Positions 16,656 to 26,322 of a stretch of 64,000 nt of DNA are shown here, piece after piece. Numbering within the stretch: position 1 is the first letter of the stretch; every line of letters begins with the position of its first letter. The notes under the pieces are model-generated. The model saw only the letters and a program-made list of their open reading frames with translations. It did no database searches and had not been told where the DNA came from. Position numbers and translations under genes: made by a program. This DNA is from Anaerolineae bacterium (lineage in GTDB: Bacteria; Chloroflexota; Anaerolineae; Aggregatilineales; Phototrophicaceae): contig JADLAY010000003.1 of the NCBI GenBank assembly GCA_020849765.1, positions 1 to 64,000 of the forward strand, given 5' to 3'.

Positions 16656-18050
16656 ATGCGGACGCTGGTCATGAAGTTTGGTGGTACGACGCTAGCACGC
16701 GCTGAAGGGTTGACTCAACTCGTCGGCATTGTGCTTTACGAACGCGAGCGTTGGGATCGCCTCATGCTGGTCGTCTCCGCCCTGGACGGCGTGACCGACC
16801 AGTTGATCGACGCCGCGCATCTGGCTCAGTTCGCGCAGCAGCGCGGCTATCGTCGCATCGTCAGCAATCTGCGCCAGCGGCACCTCGCACTGGCGGAGAG
16901 CCTGCCGCTCGATCAAAACGAACGCAGTGTGCTGCAAGCGAATATCGACACGCTGCTCTCCGACATGCTGACCATGTGCGAAGCGCTTGGCGATGCCTCC
17001 AGCGGGCACTCGGCGTCGGATTCGTTCGACGAGATCATCGGCGTCGGGGAACGGTTGACGGCCCGTATCGTGGCGGCCCTGCTGCGCCACAGCGGGCTGC
17101 GCAGCGTCGCGCTCGATACGACCGAGTTGATCATCACCGATAACGTGCGCGCCAACGCCAAGCCGGACATGGAAGCCACCAGTGCGCGCATGGAGACTCA
17201 ACTGCTGCCGATGCTTGAACGCGGCATCATGCCTGTGCTGACCGGCTTCATCGGCGCGACGATGACCGGCAAGCCGACCACCCTGGGGCGCGGCGGCAGT
17301 GACTACACCGCGGCCATCCTGGGCGTGTGCGCCAACGCGACCGAGATCTGGATCTGGACGGATGTCGACGGCGTCATGTCCGCCGACCCGCTCGAAATCG
17401 CGGAGGCCCGCCCAATCCGCAACCTGTCGATCACCGAGGCGACCGAGATGGCCTTCTTCGGCACGCGCGTGCTCCATCCCCGGATGCTGCTGCTCCTGCG
17501 CGGGCGGGATATCGCCCTGCGCGTGCGCAACCTGTTCGCGCCGCAGCAGCCAGGGACGCTCGTCCGCGACAGCTCAGCTCAACTTAGCGAGGGCTTGCAG
17601 GCTGTGACGTCGATCGCCGCGCTGGCGCTGCAAAGCTCATCGAGCGGCTCGCTGGCAAGCATGACGGCATTGGTGGACGACGTATTCTTCAACACGATTG
17701 GCACGCACACGGACATCACCATCACGACACAATCGCCGATGCACACCCTGATTTGTTTCGTGGTGCCCAATGCCGCCGGGCAGGAAGCCGTCCATACGTT
17801 GAGCGCGGCGTTGGAAGATCGCATGCAGGAGAAATCGACGTGGCACGTCAAACCGGTCAGCATCATCACGGCCATTGGCGCGCAGGATGCGATCTCGCTG
17901 GCGGGCTGCCTGCAAATCGTGACCGCCCTGGCCGAAATCCCGATCCTGGCGATTGATTACAGCCCGGCTCGCTGCGGCATCTCGGTCGTCATCAACGTGC
18001 GCGATACCGAATTCGCCATCAACCGGCTGCACCAAACGATCGTGCATTAA
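16656..18050 (+). CDS. Aspartate kinase, monofunctional
   Basis: This 464-residue enzyme phosphorylates L-aspartate, the entry step to lysine, threonine and methionine. Residues 5-11 (VMKFGGT) and the 'FDEIIGVGERLTARIVAALL' block are aspartokinase signatures. GFIGATMTGKPTTLGRGGSDYTAA and WIWTDVDGVMSADP complete the amino-acid kinase domain to about residue 290. Two ACT domains follow (TDITITTQSPMHTLICFV and a second near the end), so end-product feedback is likely. The class with an insert of about 60 residues (LVVSALDGVTDQLIDAAHLA) is the ThrA/LysC-like long form. It converges on glnA. Confidence 0.93.
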   Translation: MRTLVMKFGGTTLARAEGLTQLVGIVLYERERWDRLMLVVSALDGVTDQLIDAAHLAQFAQQRGYRRIVSNLRQRHLALAESLPLDQNERSVLQANIDTLLSDMLTMCEALGDASSGHSASDSFDEIIGVGERLTARIVAALLRHSGLRSVALDTTELIITDNVRANAKPDMEATSARMETQLLPMLERGIMPVLTGFIGATMTGKPTTLGRGGSDYTAAILGVCANATEIWIWTDVDGVMSADPLEIAEARPIRNLSITEATEMAFFGTRVLHPRMLLLLRGRDIALRVRNLFAPQQPGTLVRDSSAQLSEGLQAVTSIAALALQSSSSGSLASMTALVDDVFFNTIGTHTDITITTQSPMHTLICFVVPNAAGQEAVHTLSAALEDRMQEKSTWHVKPVSIITAIGAQDAISLAGCLQIVTALAEIPILAIDYSPARCGISVVINVRDTEFAINRLHQTIVH

Positions 18051-18059
18051 ACCACAACC

Positions 18060-19424
18060 TCAGAAGCGCGAAATGTAACGCTCAATCTCCCAGGCCGTGA
18101 CCTGGCGGTTGTAGTCGTCCAGTTCCTGCTGTTTCGCCGCCAGATAGCGATCGTTCACGTATGGCCCCAGCGCGCCGAGGATCACGTCGTCATCCTGCAG
18201 CGCTTCCAGCGCCTCGCCCAGTGACGTCGGCAGCATCGGCGTCTTACGCCGTTTGGCCGGTTCCGGGCCGAGCAGCGATTCCTGCATCGCTTCCGGCAGA
18301 TCCAGCCGGTGCTCGATGCCGTCGAGACCGGCGGCCAACATGACGGCGAAGGCCAGATAGGGATTGGCCGACGGGTCCGGGCAGCGGATCTCCAGGCGCG
18401 TATGCGATTCGCGGCCCTGAGCGATGTGCGGTACACGGATGACCGACGCGCCGCCGCGGTTGACGTGCCCCCACGAGACGTACATCGGCGCTTCAAAACT
18501 GACGCCTAGCCGCTTGTACGAATTCACGAGCGGCGCCAGCACGGCGCACATGGCGCGCGCGTGGGCAAGCTGCCCGGCCAGGAAGTAGCGGGCAACTTCG
18601 GACAGGCCATACTCGTGATCCGGATCGGCGAAGCAGTTGGTATCCGTGCGCACATCATGCAGGCTCTGGTGCGTGTGCATGCCTGAACCGGGCAAATTCG
18701 CCGACGGTCGCGGCATGAAGGTGCAGAAGAAACCGTTGCGCTGGGCGATCGTGCGCAGGGCGACGCGCCCGGTCAGCACCTGGTCGGCGCACGTGAGCGC
18801 GGGTGCGTAGTCCAGATCGATCTCGTGCTGGCCGTTGCCGATCTCATGATGGGCCGAATCGACCATGATGTCGAGCTTGCACAACGTATCGATCATCTTG
18901 CGCCGCGTCTGGTGGACGAAATCGCTCGAAATATCGAAGTAGCTCGATTCATCGTTTGGCGACAGCGGGAAGATAGGCTTCTCCTTGTCCGTCTGGAACA
19001 GGAAGAATTCCAGTTCGACACCGGTCTTGAACACATAGCCCATCTCGGCCGCGCGCTTGAGCTGGCGCTGCAGCACGTGACGCGGATCGCCGATGAATGG
19101 ATCGCCCTGCGGCGTGTGCACGTTGCAGATCAGGCGCGCCGTCCGCGACTCGGCAGGCTCCCACGGCAGCACGGCGAACGTGTTCAGATCCGGCTGCAGG
19201 ATCATGTCGCTTTCGGCGACGCGCGCGAAGCCCTCAATCGACGAGCCATCGAACGACATGCCATCGTCGATGATGTGCGCCGCCCGGCTCTTGGGGATGG
19301 TCACGTTCTTGACGATGCCGGTGATGTCCGTAAACCACAGGACGACGAATTGTACTTGTTGTTCTTCGAGTGCTTGAAGAACGTCACTTTTGCTGTACAT
19401 GGGTGTCTGATCCACGTCTGTCAT
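18060..19424 (-). CDS. glnA: Glutamine synthetase type I
   Basis: This 454-residue enzyme makes glutamine from glutamate, ammonia and ATP. VQFVVLWFTDITG opens the N-terminal domain. DGMSFDGSSIEGFARVAESDMIL is the substrate loop, NGQHEIDLDYAPAL the metal site and PRPSANLPGSGMHTHQSL the ATP site. The length and lack of the adenylylation loop indicate the GSI-alpha, Bacillus-like form, normally feedback-controlled rather than adenylylated. The true start is uncertain: AAAGGA directly abuts ATG 19424, and GTG 19415 has better spacing. It lies 87 bp behind aroQ on the same strand, so it may be read from the aro operon or from its own promoter. A TATAAA at about -30 supports the latter. Confidence 0.93.
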   Translation of the reverse strand: MTDVDQTPMYSKSDVLQALEEQQVQFVVLWFTDITGIVKNVTIPKSRAAHIIDDGMSFDGSSIEGFARVAESDMILQPDLNTFAVLPWEPAESRTARLICNVHTPQGDPFIGDPRHVLQRQLKRAAEMGYVFKTGVELEFFLFQTDKEKPIFPLSPNDESSYFDISSDFVHQTRRKMIDTLCKLDIMVDSAHHEIGNGQHEIDLDYAPALTCADQVLTGRVALRTIAQRNGFFCTFMPRPSANLPGSGMHTHQSLHDVRTDTNCFADPDHEYGLSEVARYFLAGQLAHARAMCAVLAPLVNSYKRLGVSFEAPMYVSWGHVNRGGASVIRVPHIAQGRESHTRLEIRCPDPSANPYLAFAVMLAAGLDGIEHRLDLPEAMQESLLGPEPAKRRKTPMLPTSLGEALEALQDDDVILGALGPYVNDRYLAAKQQELDDYNRQVTAWEIERYISRF

Positions 19425-19511
19425 TCCTTTAATGTGGACAGTTTATAAAGTTTCAGCGCGCATTTCAGTGTCGAAGTCGCCAACAATTGCCCATGGCCGT
19501 TTGGCCACGCC

Positions 19512-19970
19512 TTACAAGGTCGGGTCACGAAATGCGCCCAGATGGCCGAGCAGCGCGTCGATGCCGAGCAAATAGCTACGCCAGCCAAAGCCGCTGATCT
19601 GCCCGACGCAAACCGGTGCGATCAGCGATGTCTGGCGAAAGCTTTCACGCGCGTGGATGTTGGAGAGATGCACCTCGATCACCGGCAGGCTGATGCCGCT
19701 GACGGCATCGCGCAGGGCGACGGACGTGTGCGTGAAGGCGCCGGGGTTGAAGACGATGCCATCCGCCCAATTGCGCGCAACGTGCAGGATGTCGATCAGA
19801 TCGCCCTCGTGGTTGGATTGATCGGCGCGCAGTTCGGTGTTGTGCTTGGAGGCGTGCTGCGCGGCGATGGCATTAATCTGCTCCAGCGTGTACTTGCCGT
19901 AGATTTCCGGCTCGCGCACGCCGAGCAGATTCAGATTTGGCCCATGCAACAAGAGAATATGTCGGGTCAT
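19512..19970 (-). CDS. aroQ: 3-dehydroquinate dehydratase, type II
   Basis: This 152-residue enzyme dehydrates 3-dehydroquinate to 3-dehydroshikimate, shikimate pathway step 3. [20 protein letters not shown] is the type II signature with the flexible lid. [17 protein letters not shown] and [14 protein letters not shown] form the active site (conserved Asn and His). The start overlaps the aroB stop as ATGA. It is the last clear shikimate gene of the aro operon. Confidence 0.96.
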   Translation of the reverse strand: MTRHILLLHGPNLNLLGVREPEIYGKYTLEQINAIAAQHASKHNTELRADQSNHEGDLIDILHVARNWADGIVFNPGAFTHTSVALRDAVSGISLPVIEVHLSNIHARESFRQTSLIAPVCVGQISGFGWRSYLLGIDALLGHLGAFRDPTL

Positions 19971-21022
19971 CGGATGCTCTCAAGAACTGCAATAACGTCT
20001 TCTTTTGGCACATCTTCCACGATTGTAGGCTGACCCACGTCCTTGAGCAACACAAAGCGCGCATGGCCGGACTGCCATTTTTTGTCCGTCGCCATGGCGG
20101 CCCACAACTGATCGGGGTTCAGACCGCCCAGACGAACCGGCAGACCGACCCCGGCGACCTTGGCTTCGACCATGCCGACCAGATCGGTATCGCACAGTCC
20201 CAGGCGCGCGGACAACCAGGCCGCCGCCACCAGCCCGGCAGCCACCGCTTCGCCATGCGGCATCTGGTAGTGCGTGACGCGCTCGAAGGCGTGTGCGAAC
20301 GTGTGCCCCAGATTGAGATGCGCGCGCACACTCTGCTCAAACGGATCTTGCTCGACAATATCGACCTTGACCTGAACAGCGCGGCGGACGAGCTGTGCGG
20401 TATCTGGCGCGGTCGATTGGCTCGGCGAGAGCATGTCGAGCAGATCGGGATCGGCCAGCAGCCCGTGCTTGATCACCTCGCCGAGGCCGCAGCGCCATTC
20501 GCGTGGCGGCAGCGTGTAGAGCACATTCGGATCGATGAGGACGAGATCAGGCTGTTTGAACGCCCCGACCAGATTCTTGCCTTCCGGCAGATCGACACCG
20601 ACCTTGCCACCGACACTCGAATCGACCATCGACAGCAGGCTGGTTGGCATCTGCGCCAGGCGGACGCCGCGCATGTAGGTGGCCGCGGCGAACCCGGCCG
20701 TATCACCGACCACCCCGCCGCCGAGCGCGACGACCGTGCTCTTGCGATCCAGGTGCGCCGCCACCATCTGCTGGTAGAGATTGGCGACCGTGTTGAGCGT
20801 CTTGTACTGTTCGCCGTCGGGCATGACGATCAGGTGCGCGTCCGGCAGCGCATCACAAAGCGCCTCGCCATAAATCGGCGCCAGCGTTTCGTTGGTGATG
20901 ACCGCGACGCGCTTATCGAGGCCGAATTCCGCCGCGCGCTTGTTCATTCCCGCCAGCAGGCCGCGCTCGATCAGAATCGGGTAGCCGCCGCCGGGCGCTG
21001 TTACGTCGATGCGTTCCGCCAT
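19967..21022 (-). CDS. aroB: 3-dehydroquinate synthase
   Basis: This 351-residue NAD- and metal-dependent cyclase converts DAHP to 3-dehydroquinate. Seen in sequence: [42 protein letters not shown] (dinucleotide site), [30 protein letters not shown], and [13 protein letters not shown] with metal-binding His. It overlaps aroK by 22 bp upstream and aroQ by 4 bp downstream. The length is normal for the family. Confidence 0.97.
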   Translation of the reverse strand: MAERIDVTAPGGGYPILIERGLLAGMNKRAAEFGLDKRVAVITNETLAPIYGEALCDALPDAHLIVMPDGEQYKTLNTVANLYQQMVAAHLDRKSTVVALGGGVVGDTAGFAAATYMRGVRLAQMPTSLLSMVDSSVGGKVGVDLPEGKNLVGAFKQPDLVLIDPNVLYTLPPREWRCGLGEVIKHGLLADPDLLDMLSPSQSTAPDTAQLVRRAVQVKVDIVEQDPFEQSVRAHLNLGHTFAHAFERVTHYQMPHGEAVAAGLVAAAWLSARLGLCDTDLVGMVEAKVAGVGLPVRLGGLNPDQLWAAMATDKKWQSGHARFVLLKDVGQPTIVEDVPKEDVIAVLESIR

Positions 21023-21528
21023 GTCCGCAACACTTCCTCGACAATCTGTTCCGGCTGTTTGCCGGTCGTGTCAATCTGATAGGGAATAGATTCATAAATC
21101 GGGCGGCGGCGTTCGAGCAAGGCGCGCCAATCGCCGCGCAGCAGCGGACGATCCATGTCATCGGCCAGCCGTGCCTCAATCGCGTCGGGCGCCGCCATCA
21201 GGCAGATGACGAGCGCGTGTGCCAGCGCGTACGTGCGCGTCCGCTCGTCAATCAGCGAGCCGCCGCCCGTCGCAATCACGACCTCGTCGTCGTCGATCAG
21301 CGCCTGGACGACTTCGCGCTCAAGCTGGCGAAATTCCGGCTCGCCCCACTGCTCAAAAATCTGCGCGATGCTCAGCCCGGCTCGTGCGACGATCGCCTCG
21401 TCGCTGTCGGCAAAGCGCCAACCGAGGCGCTCCGCCACCGCGCGGCCAATCGTCGATTTGCCGGTGCCCATGAAGCCGGTCAGCACGATCGTGCGCTGGC
21501 TCGCATCCCGATCATTCTGGGTAGCCAA
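21001..21528 (-). CDS. aroK: Shikimate kinase
   Basis: This enzyme phosphorylates shikimate at O3 with ATP. It has 175 residues when started at TTG 21528, chosen because GGAG lies 7 nt upstream and the length then equals the family norm. A longer frame upstream only reads through aroC. IVLTGFMGTGKSTIGRAVAERLG holds the P-loop, FADSDEAI the shikimate Asp, and VVIATGGGSLID the GGG substrate motif. RPLLRGDW is the lid region. It overlaps aroC by 17 bp and aroB by 22 bp. Confidence 0.95.
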   Translation of the reverse strand: MATQNDRDASQRTIVLTGFMGTGKSTIGRAVAERLGWRFADSDEAIVARAGLSIAQIFEQWGEPEFRQLEREVVQALIDDDEVVIATGGGSLIDERTRTYALAHALVICLMAAPDAIEARLADDMDRPLLRGDWRALLERRRPIYESIPYQIDTTGKQPEQIVEEVLRTWRNAST

Positions 21529-22690
21529 AACGCCACTCCAGGTTGTCCATCGGCAGATCTTCCAGCCGGGCGCGGCGCAGCGCTTCGAAGCGCGGGCGCA
21601 TCTCGTCGATGCTGTCGCCGCCAATCTTTTCCAGCAGCGCCTCGGTCAGCACGAAGGCCATCATCGCTTCCAGGATCGGCACGGCGCGCGGCGTCGCACA
21701 GTGATCGCTGCGCTCGTAGGTCGTCTTCTCAGTCTCGCCAGTCGCCAGGTTGACCGACGCCAGCGCCTTCATAACGGTCGAGATCGGCTTCATGGCCACG
21801 CGCGCGACAATCGGTTCGCCGGTCGTGATGCCACCTTCCAGCCCACCCGCTCGATTCGAGCTGCGATAGATGTTGCCGTCGTCATCGACCGCGATCTCGT
21901 CGTGCACTTCTGAGCCGCGCTTGCCCGCGTTGGCGAAGGCAGGGCCAATCTCCGCGCCTTTCATGGCGTGGACGCTGACCATCGCCGCAACGATCCGCCC
22001 ATCCAGACGCCGGTCATAATGCACATGCGATCCCAGGCCGGGCGGCACGCCGAGCGCGACGACCTCCATCACCCCGCCAAGCGTATCCTTGTCGACCTTG
22101 GCCTGACGGATTGCTTCATGCATTCCCTCGGCGGCATCGGCGACCGGGCAGCGGACGTCGCTGGCCTCGGCCAGGGTGAAGCGTTCTTCATAGGGCAAAT
22201 CGTCAGGAATCTGCGCGATGACGTCGCCGATCTGGACGACGTAGCCGCCGATCCGTATGCCGAACTCCGCCAGCAGCTTGAGGCAGACCGCGCCGACGGC
22301 GACGCGCATGGTCGTCTCGCGCGCGCTGGCCCGTTCGAGCGCGATACGCAGATCGCGATAGCCATACTTGATCGCGCCCGTCAGGTCGGCGTGGCCGGGC
22401 CTTGGCGTCGTCATCGGCGTGATGTCTTTTTCGCGCCAGTTCTTGAAGTCGCGGTTGACGACGGTCATCGCAAGCGGCGCGCCGGTCGTCTTGCCCGCCG
22501 CCACACCGGAGGTGATGCGCACCTGGTCGCGCTCAATCTGCATCCGTCCACCGCTGCCATAGCCTTCCTGGCGGCGCGCAAGCTGCGGATCGATGTCGTC
22601 AGGCGAAAGCGGCAGCCCGGCGGGCAAGCCTTCGATGATGGCGGTCAGTTCGGGGCCGTGCGATTCGCCGGCAGTCAGGAAACGGATCAT
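21512..22690 (-). CDS. aroC: Chorismate synthase
   Basis: This 392-residue FMN-dependent enzyme forms chorismate from EPSP. ATG 22690 gives the canonical N terminus MIRFLTAGESHGPEL. Other signatures are RRQEGYGSGGRMQIE, RPGHADLTGAIKYGYRDLRIALERASARETT and the C-terminal SNRAGGLEGGITTGEPIVARVAMKPIST. The frame extends upstream of the ATG without conserved sequence. It follows the GNAT gene by 72 bp, the largest gap within the aro operon apart from the one ahead of aroE. Confidence 0.97.
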   Translation of the reverse strand: MIRFLTAGESHGPELTAIIEGLPAGLPLSPDDIDPQLARRQEGYGSGGRMQIERDQVRITSGVAAGKTTGAPLAMTVVNRDFKNWREKDITPMTTPRPGHADLTGAIKYGYRDLRIALERASARETTMRVAVGAVCLKLLAEFGIRIGGYVVQIGDVIAQIPDDLPYEERFTLAEASDVRCPVADAAEGMHEAIRQAKVDKDTLGGVMEVVALGVPPGLGSHVHYDRRLDGRIVAAMVSVHAMKGAEIGPAFANAGKRGSEVHDEIAVDDDGNIYRSSNRAGGLEGGITTGEPIVARVAMKPISTVMKALASVNLATGETEKTTYERSDHCATPRAVPILEAMMAFVLTEALLEKIGGDSIDEMRPRFEALRRARLEDLPMDNLEWRFGYPE

Positions 22691-22762
22691 GCAGGAGACC
22701 TCAGGTATGCTACAAGGTTCAGAAATTCTGACCGTGACACAGGAAATGCCTGAATACAAATA

Positions 22763-23236
22763 TCAATCAATGAACGCTTCCATGCGGTGTTCAAAGTGCT
22801 TGAAGCCGCAGCGTTCGTAAAAGGCGATGGCGCGTTCGTTGAAAGCCCACACGTTCAGCGTCACGCGATGACAACCGACCGACCGCGCGAAGTCGAAGAC
22901 GTGGTTCATGATCTGTTCGCCGTAGCCCCTGCTGCGAAACTCCGGGTTGACCGACATCGCGTCGACGTAGACCAGATTGATGCCGTAGGAAAAGGCGTCC
23001 TCCGGGCGCTCGTAATGCATGACTAGCGCATAAGCCGCCGGGGCACCATCGACCTCGCCAATGAAGACGTAGGTGTTCTCATCTTCCAGGCGCTCGCGCA
23101 CGAGGGCCACGAATTCATCGGTCACGACCAGCGGCTTGAATCGATCCGGGCGCGCGGCGACATGCACCTCGTGCACAGCCAGATTGAGCGAGGCCACCAG
23201 GGCCGCGTCCTCGACGGTCGCGCGGCGGATGTTCAT
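22763..23236 (-). CDS. GNAT family N-acetyltransferase inside the aro operon
   Basis: This is a 157-residue acetyl-CoA-dependent acetyltransferase. MNIRRATVEDAALVASLNL is the typical GNAT start. VDAMSVNPEFRSRGYGEQIMNHVFDFARSVG holds the acetyl-CoA pyrophosphate loop (R-x-R-G-Y-G). LNVWAFNERAIAFYERCGFKHFEHRM is the C-terminal motif B. ATG 23236 follows GGAG by 8 nt and directly follows the aroE stop; an in-frame GTG 9 bp upstream is the alternative. The substrate is unknown. Its place between aroE and aroC may reflect co-regulation only. Confidence 0.88.
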   Translation of the reverse strand: MNIRRATVEDAALVASLNLAVHEVHVAARPDRFKPLVVTDEFVALVRERLEDENTYVFIGEVDGAPAAYALVMHYERPEDAFSYGINLVYVDAMSVNPEFRSRGYGEQIMNHVFDFARSVGCHRVTLNVWAFNERAIAFYERCGFKHFEHRMEAFID

Positions 23237-23237
23237 G

Positions 23238-24056
23238 TCAGGCACTCCTCAGCGATTTGAGCAACGCATCCATCATCACGTCGACCGGCGGTTCGACCCC
23301 CGTCCACAGTTTGAAAGCCGCTGCACCCTGGCGCACGAGCATGCCCGAACCGTTGAACGCCTGCCCGCTGGCGGCTTCAGCCTGGCGCATCAGGTTGGTC
23401 TGCGCGGGTCGATAGATCGTGTCGTAGAGTGTGACGCCCTTCGGAAACGGCACGTTTTCGTGCCAGGGCGTCAGTGTCACGTTGGGCTGCATCCCCGCCG
23501 GCGTGCAGTTGACGATCAACGATGCGCCCCAATCCGCCGCTTCCTGAAGAGTCATCAGGCGAAATGGCACCAGCAGCGTCCGCGCGAGATCCAGAGCACG
23601 CTCCAACGACCGATTGACGACGGCCACTTCCGCGCCGCTCTGCGCCAGGCCATAGACGACCGCCCGCGCCGCGCCACCCGCGCCGAGGACGACGACGCGC
23701 TGCCCTTGAACGGGCACGCCATTGGCCGCCAGATCGCCCAGGAAGCCCGCCACGTCGGTATTCGTGCCGATGCCGGTGCGAAAATCCACCGTATTGACCG
23801 CGCCGACCGTCTGCGCCAGTTGATCGGCTTGAACGTAGCGCATGATCGCCTCTTTGTGCGGCACCGTCACGTTGATGCCAATGAAGTCGTGCCTGCGCAG
23901 TTCATTGACGCTGTGCCCCAGCACATCCGGCGGGATCGCCATCTTGTCATACAACCAGTCCGTCATGCCCAGCGCGGCGAAAGCTGCGTTGTGCATGGCC
24001 GGGCTTAAACTATGATCGATGGGCCAGCCGATGACGCCAACTTTCTGAATAGTCAT
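23238..24056 (-). CDS. aroE: Shikimate dehydrogenase (NADP+)
   Basis: This 272-residue enzyme reduces 3-dehydroshikimate to shikimate. VGVIGWPIDHSLSPAMHNAAF is the substrate-binding start. INVTVPHKEAIM supplies the catalytic Lys, and GIGTNTDVAGFL the catalytic Asp. VVVLGAGGAARAVVYGLAQSG is the nucleotide-binding loop, with NRS following as the NADP-specificity segment. A run of six G lies 5 nt ahead of the ATG. It lies 59 bp downstream of aroA. Confidence 0.96.
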   Translation of the reverse strand: MTIQKVGVIGWPIDHSLSPAMHNAAFAALGMTDWLYDKMAIPPDVLGHSVNELRRHDFIGINVTVPHKEAIMRYVQADQLAQTVGAVNTVDFRTGIGTNTDVAGFLGDLAANGVPVQGQRVVVLGAGGAARAVVYGLAQSGAEVAVVNRSLERALDLARTLLVPFRLMTLQEAADWGASLIVNCTPAGMQPNVTLTPWHENVPFPKGVTLYDTIYRPAQTNLMRQAEAASGQAFNGSGMLVRQGAAAFKLWTGVEPPVDVMMDALLKSLRSA

Positions 24057-24115
24057 CCGTACCCCCCAATAAAAGACTTTGGAATTGCGGCATCAGCGAG
24101 GTCATCGTGTCCCGA

Positions 24116-25426
24116 TTATCCAACCTCGACCGCCCGCACCGCAACATCTGCACCTAACTTCGCCAGCGTTTCCGCATAGCCAGGAAAAGAATCGGAGGCG
24201 CAGCGCGCGTCGTTGACGACGGTGTCGCCGTCCGCGCACAGCCCGGCCACGACCAGACTCATGGCGATGCGGTGATCGTCATGCCCGTCGACGGGCGCGC
24301 CATGCAGAGTCTGCGGCCCGACGAGCATGAAGCCGTCCGCCTGTTCCTCGATCTGCGCGCCCAGCTTGGTTAGCTCCGCGGTCATGACCGCCAGCCGGTC
24401 GGTCTCTTTGACCCGCAGCTCCCCAGCGTCGCGCACGGTCGTCGTCCCCTCCGCTGCCAGCGCCGCCACCATGAAGATCGGGAACTCGTCGATCATGCGC
24501 ACGACCACCTCCCCGCCGACGTCGACGGCGCGCAGGGCGCTATGACGCACGCGGATCGTCCCGACCGGATCGCCCGCTTGCAGGCCGGTCTCTTCGACGG
24601 CGATGTCCGCGCCCATCTCGCGCAGCACGTCGAGCAGGCCAGTGCGCGTCGGATTGATACTGATATTGGTCAGGGTGATGTCGCTGCCAGGGATCAGCAG
24701 CGCGGCGACGATCAGGAAGGCCGCCGACGAGAAGTCGCCCGGTACGGTGAAATCCATCGGGCGCAGCGGCTGCCCCGGCCTGAGCGTCACCGTCGAACCG
24801 TCGACCGCCAGATCGACGCCCATCGCCTTCAGCATCAGCTCGGTGTGATCGCGGCCCGGCCCCGGCTCGACGACGACCGTTTCGCCCTCGGCGAACAGTC
24901 CGGCCAGCAGCACCGCGCTCTTGACCTGTGCACTGGCAACCGGCAGCTCATAGCGAATCCCATGCAGATGCGCCGATTCAATCGTGAGTGGCGCCCGGTC
25001 GTTTTCACCATGAATGTTCGCACCCATCTGCGTCAGCGGCTCGATGATGCGCTTCATCGGGCGGCGCCGCAGCTGCTCACTGCCGTCGAGCACACTCGGA
25101 AACGGCTGGCCGACCATGATGCCCGCCAGCAAGCGGATGCCCGTCCCGGCGTTGACCAGGTCGAGCGGCCCACTGGGCTGCTTCAGTGCGCCACCATGCA
25201 CGGTCAGTTCGGTCGGGCCGTGGCGTTCGACTTCGACGCCCAGCGCGCGGATCGTCGCCAGCGATGCCTCGGTATCCCCGGCGGGCAGCCAGTCGCGGAT
25301 GTGCGTCACGCCATCCGCCAGCGCGCCGAACATGACCGAGCGATGCGAAATCGACTTGTCGCCGGGGACACGCGTCTCACCATGCAGGGCCATCCCCGGT
25401 CGGATCGCAAAGTAATCGACGGCCAT
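24116..25426 (-). CDS. aroA: EPSP synthase (3-phosphoshikimate 1-carboxyvinyltransferase)
   Basis: This enzyme adds enolpyruvate from PEP to shikimate-3-phosphate. It has 436 residues from ATG 25426, chosen because AGAGGA precedes it by 9 nt and the tyrA stop lies 1 bp before. VPGDKSISHRSVMFGALADG, LVNAGTGIRLLAGIM and DGSEQLRRRPMKRIIEPLTQMGA form the first domain. GDFSSAAFLIVAALL and DEFPIFMVAALAAEGTT, with the ELRVKETDRLAVMTAEL block, form the second. All canonical PEP-site basic residues appear kept. Confidence 0.97.
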   Translation of the reverse strand: MAVDYFAIRPGMALHGETRVPGDKSISHRSVMFGALADGVTHIRDWLPAGDTEASLATIRALGVEVERHGPTELTVHGGALKQPSGPLDLVNAGTGIRLLAGIMVGQPFPSVLDGSEQLRRRPMKRIIEPLTQMGANIHGENDRAPLTIESAHLHGIRYELPVASAQVKSAVLLAGLFAEGETVVVEPGPGRDHTELMLKAMGVDLAVDGSTVTLRPGQPLRPMDFTVPGDFSSAAFLIVAALLIPGSDITLTNISINPTRTGLLDVLREMGADIAVEETGLQAGDPVGTIRVRHSALRAVDVGGEVVVRMIDEFPIFMVAALAAEGTTTVRDAGELRVKETDRLAVMTAELTKLGAQIEEQADGFMLVGPQTLHGAPVDGHDDHRIAMSLVVAGLCADGDTVVNDARCASDSFPGYAETLAKLGADVAVRAVEVG

Positions 25427-25427
25427 G

Positions 25428-26315
25428 CTATGCATTCCTCTCATATTTATGCGACCAATCCAGGCGCGCCGCACGCACCGGACGCAGCCGCTCGGCCAAC
25501 TGCTCGGCATCGCGATCGATCAACGCCGCTTCGAGCAGCGCCAACTGCGCGCGGAAATGCGCCAGCAGCGCGGCCACCGCCTGGGTATTGGTGCTCAGGA
25601 TATCGCCCATCATGTCGAGATTGCTCGCTGCCAGCCGCGACGTATCGCGGAAGCCGCCCGCCGCCAGTTCCCAGACGGCCTCGTCGCGGTCGCCCTCCTG
25701 CTTGACGGTGGCGACCAACGCCGCGCTGAGCAGATACGGCAAATGGCTGATCGCCGCCACCGTGCGATCGTGGCGATGCGCATCCATCTCGATCGGCTCG
25801 GCTTCCAGCGCATCCACGAACGCCAGCGAACGCAGCCGGGCCGCCGGGGTCGTGCGCCGCGTCGGGCAGAGCACGAACGGGCGGTGGCGGTACAGACTCG
25901 CGTCGCTCGCCTCGATGCCGTGAACTTCCTTACCCGTCATCGGATGCCCGCCGACCGCCTGAATGCCGATCGGCAGCGCGCCGAGCGCCTTGCAGATGTC
26001 TTCCTTCGTGCTGCCCAGGTCGATCAGGAAGGTGTTCGAGCGCAGGTAGGCGCCGATGCGCCCGTCGACGATCTGGATGATCGTGCGCACGGGCGCCGCC
26101 AGCACGACCACGTCGGCATCGGCGACTCCAGCTTTGAGATCATCCGTCGCATGGTCGACGATGCGCTCGCGCAGGGCGTAATCGCGCGTCGGTGCGCTGC
26201 TATCGACACCGGTGATGCGATCAACGCAGCCGCGTAAGGCCAGCGCCACCGACCCACCCATCAGACCCAGACCGACCACGGCCAGATGCCGGGCATGAAA
26301 ACCTGTGGTTGCCAT
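25428..26315 (-). CDS. tyrA: Prephenate dehydrogenase
   Basis: This 295-residue NAD(P)-dependent enzyme converts prephenate to 4-hydroxyphenylpyruvate for tyrosine. LAVVGLGLMGGSVALALRG is the Rossmann loop. VLAAPVRTIIQIVDG and LIDLGSTKEDICKAL follow. VGGHPMTGKEVHGIEASDASLYRHRPFVLCP contains the conserved catalytic His. RDTSRLAASNLDMMGDIL belongs to the C-terminal dimer domain. No ACT domain is visible, so feedback by tyrosine through an ACT domain is not expected. The RBS GAGG is 5 nt before ATG. It lies 7 bp after aroH. Confidence 0.95.
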   Translation of the reverse strand: MATTGFHARHLAVVGLGLMGGSVALALRGCVDRITGVDSSAPTRDYALRERIVDHATDDLKAGVADADVVVLAAPVRTIIQIVDGRIGAYLRSNTFLIDLGSTKEDICKALGALPIGIQAVGGHPMTGKEVHGIEASDASLYRHRPFVLCPTRRTTPAARLRSLAFVDALEAEPIEMDAHRHDRTVAAISHLPYLLSAALVATVKQEGDRDEAVWELAAGGFRDTSRLAASNLDMMGDILSTNTQAVAALLAHFRAQLALLEAALIDRDAEQLAERLRPVRAARLDWSHKYERNA

Positions 26316-26322
26316 TTACGCC

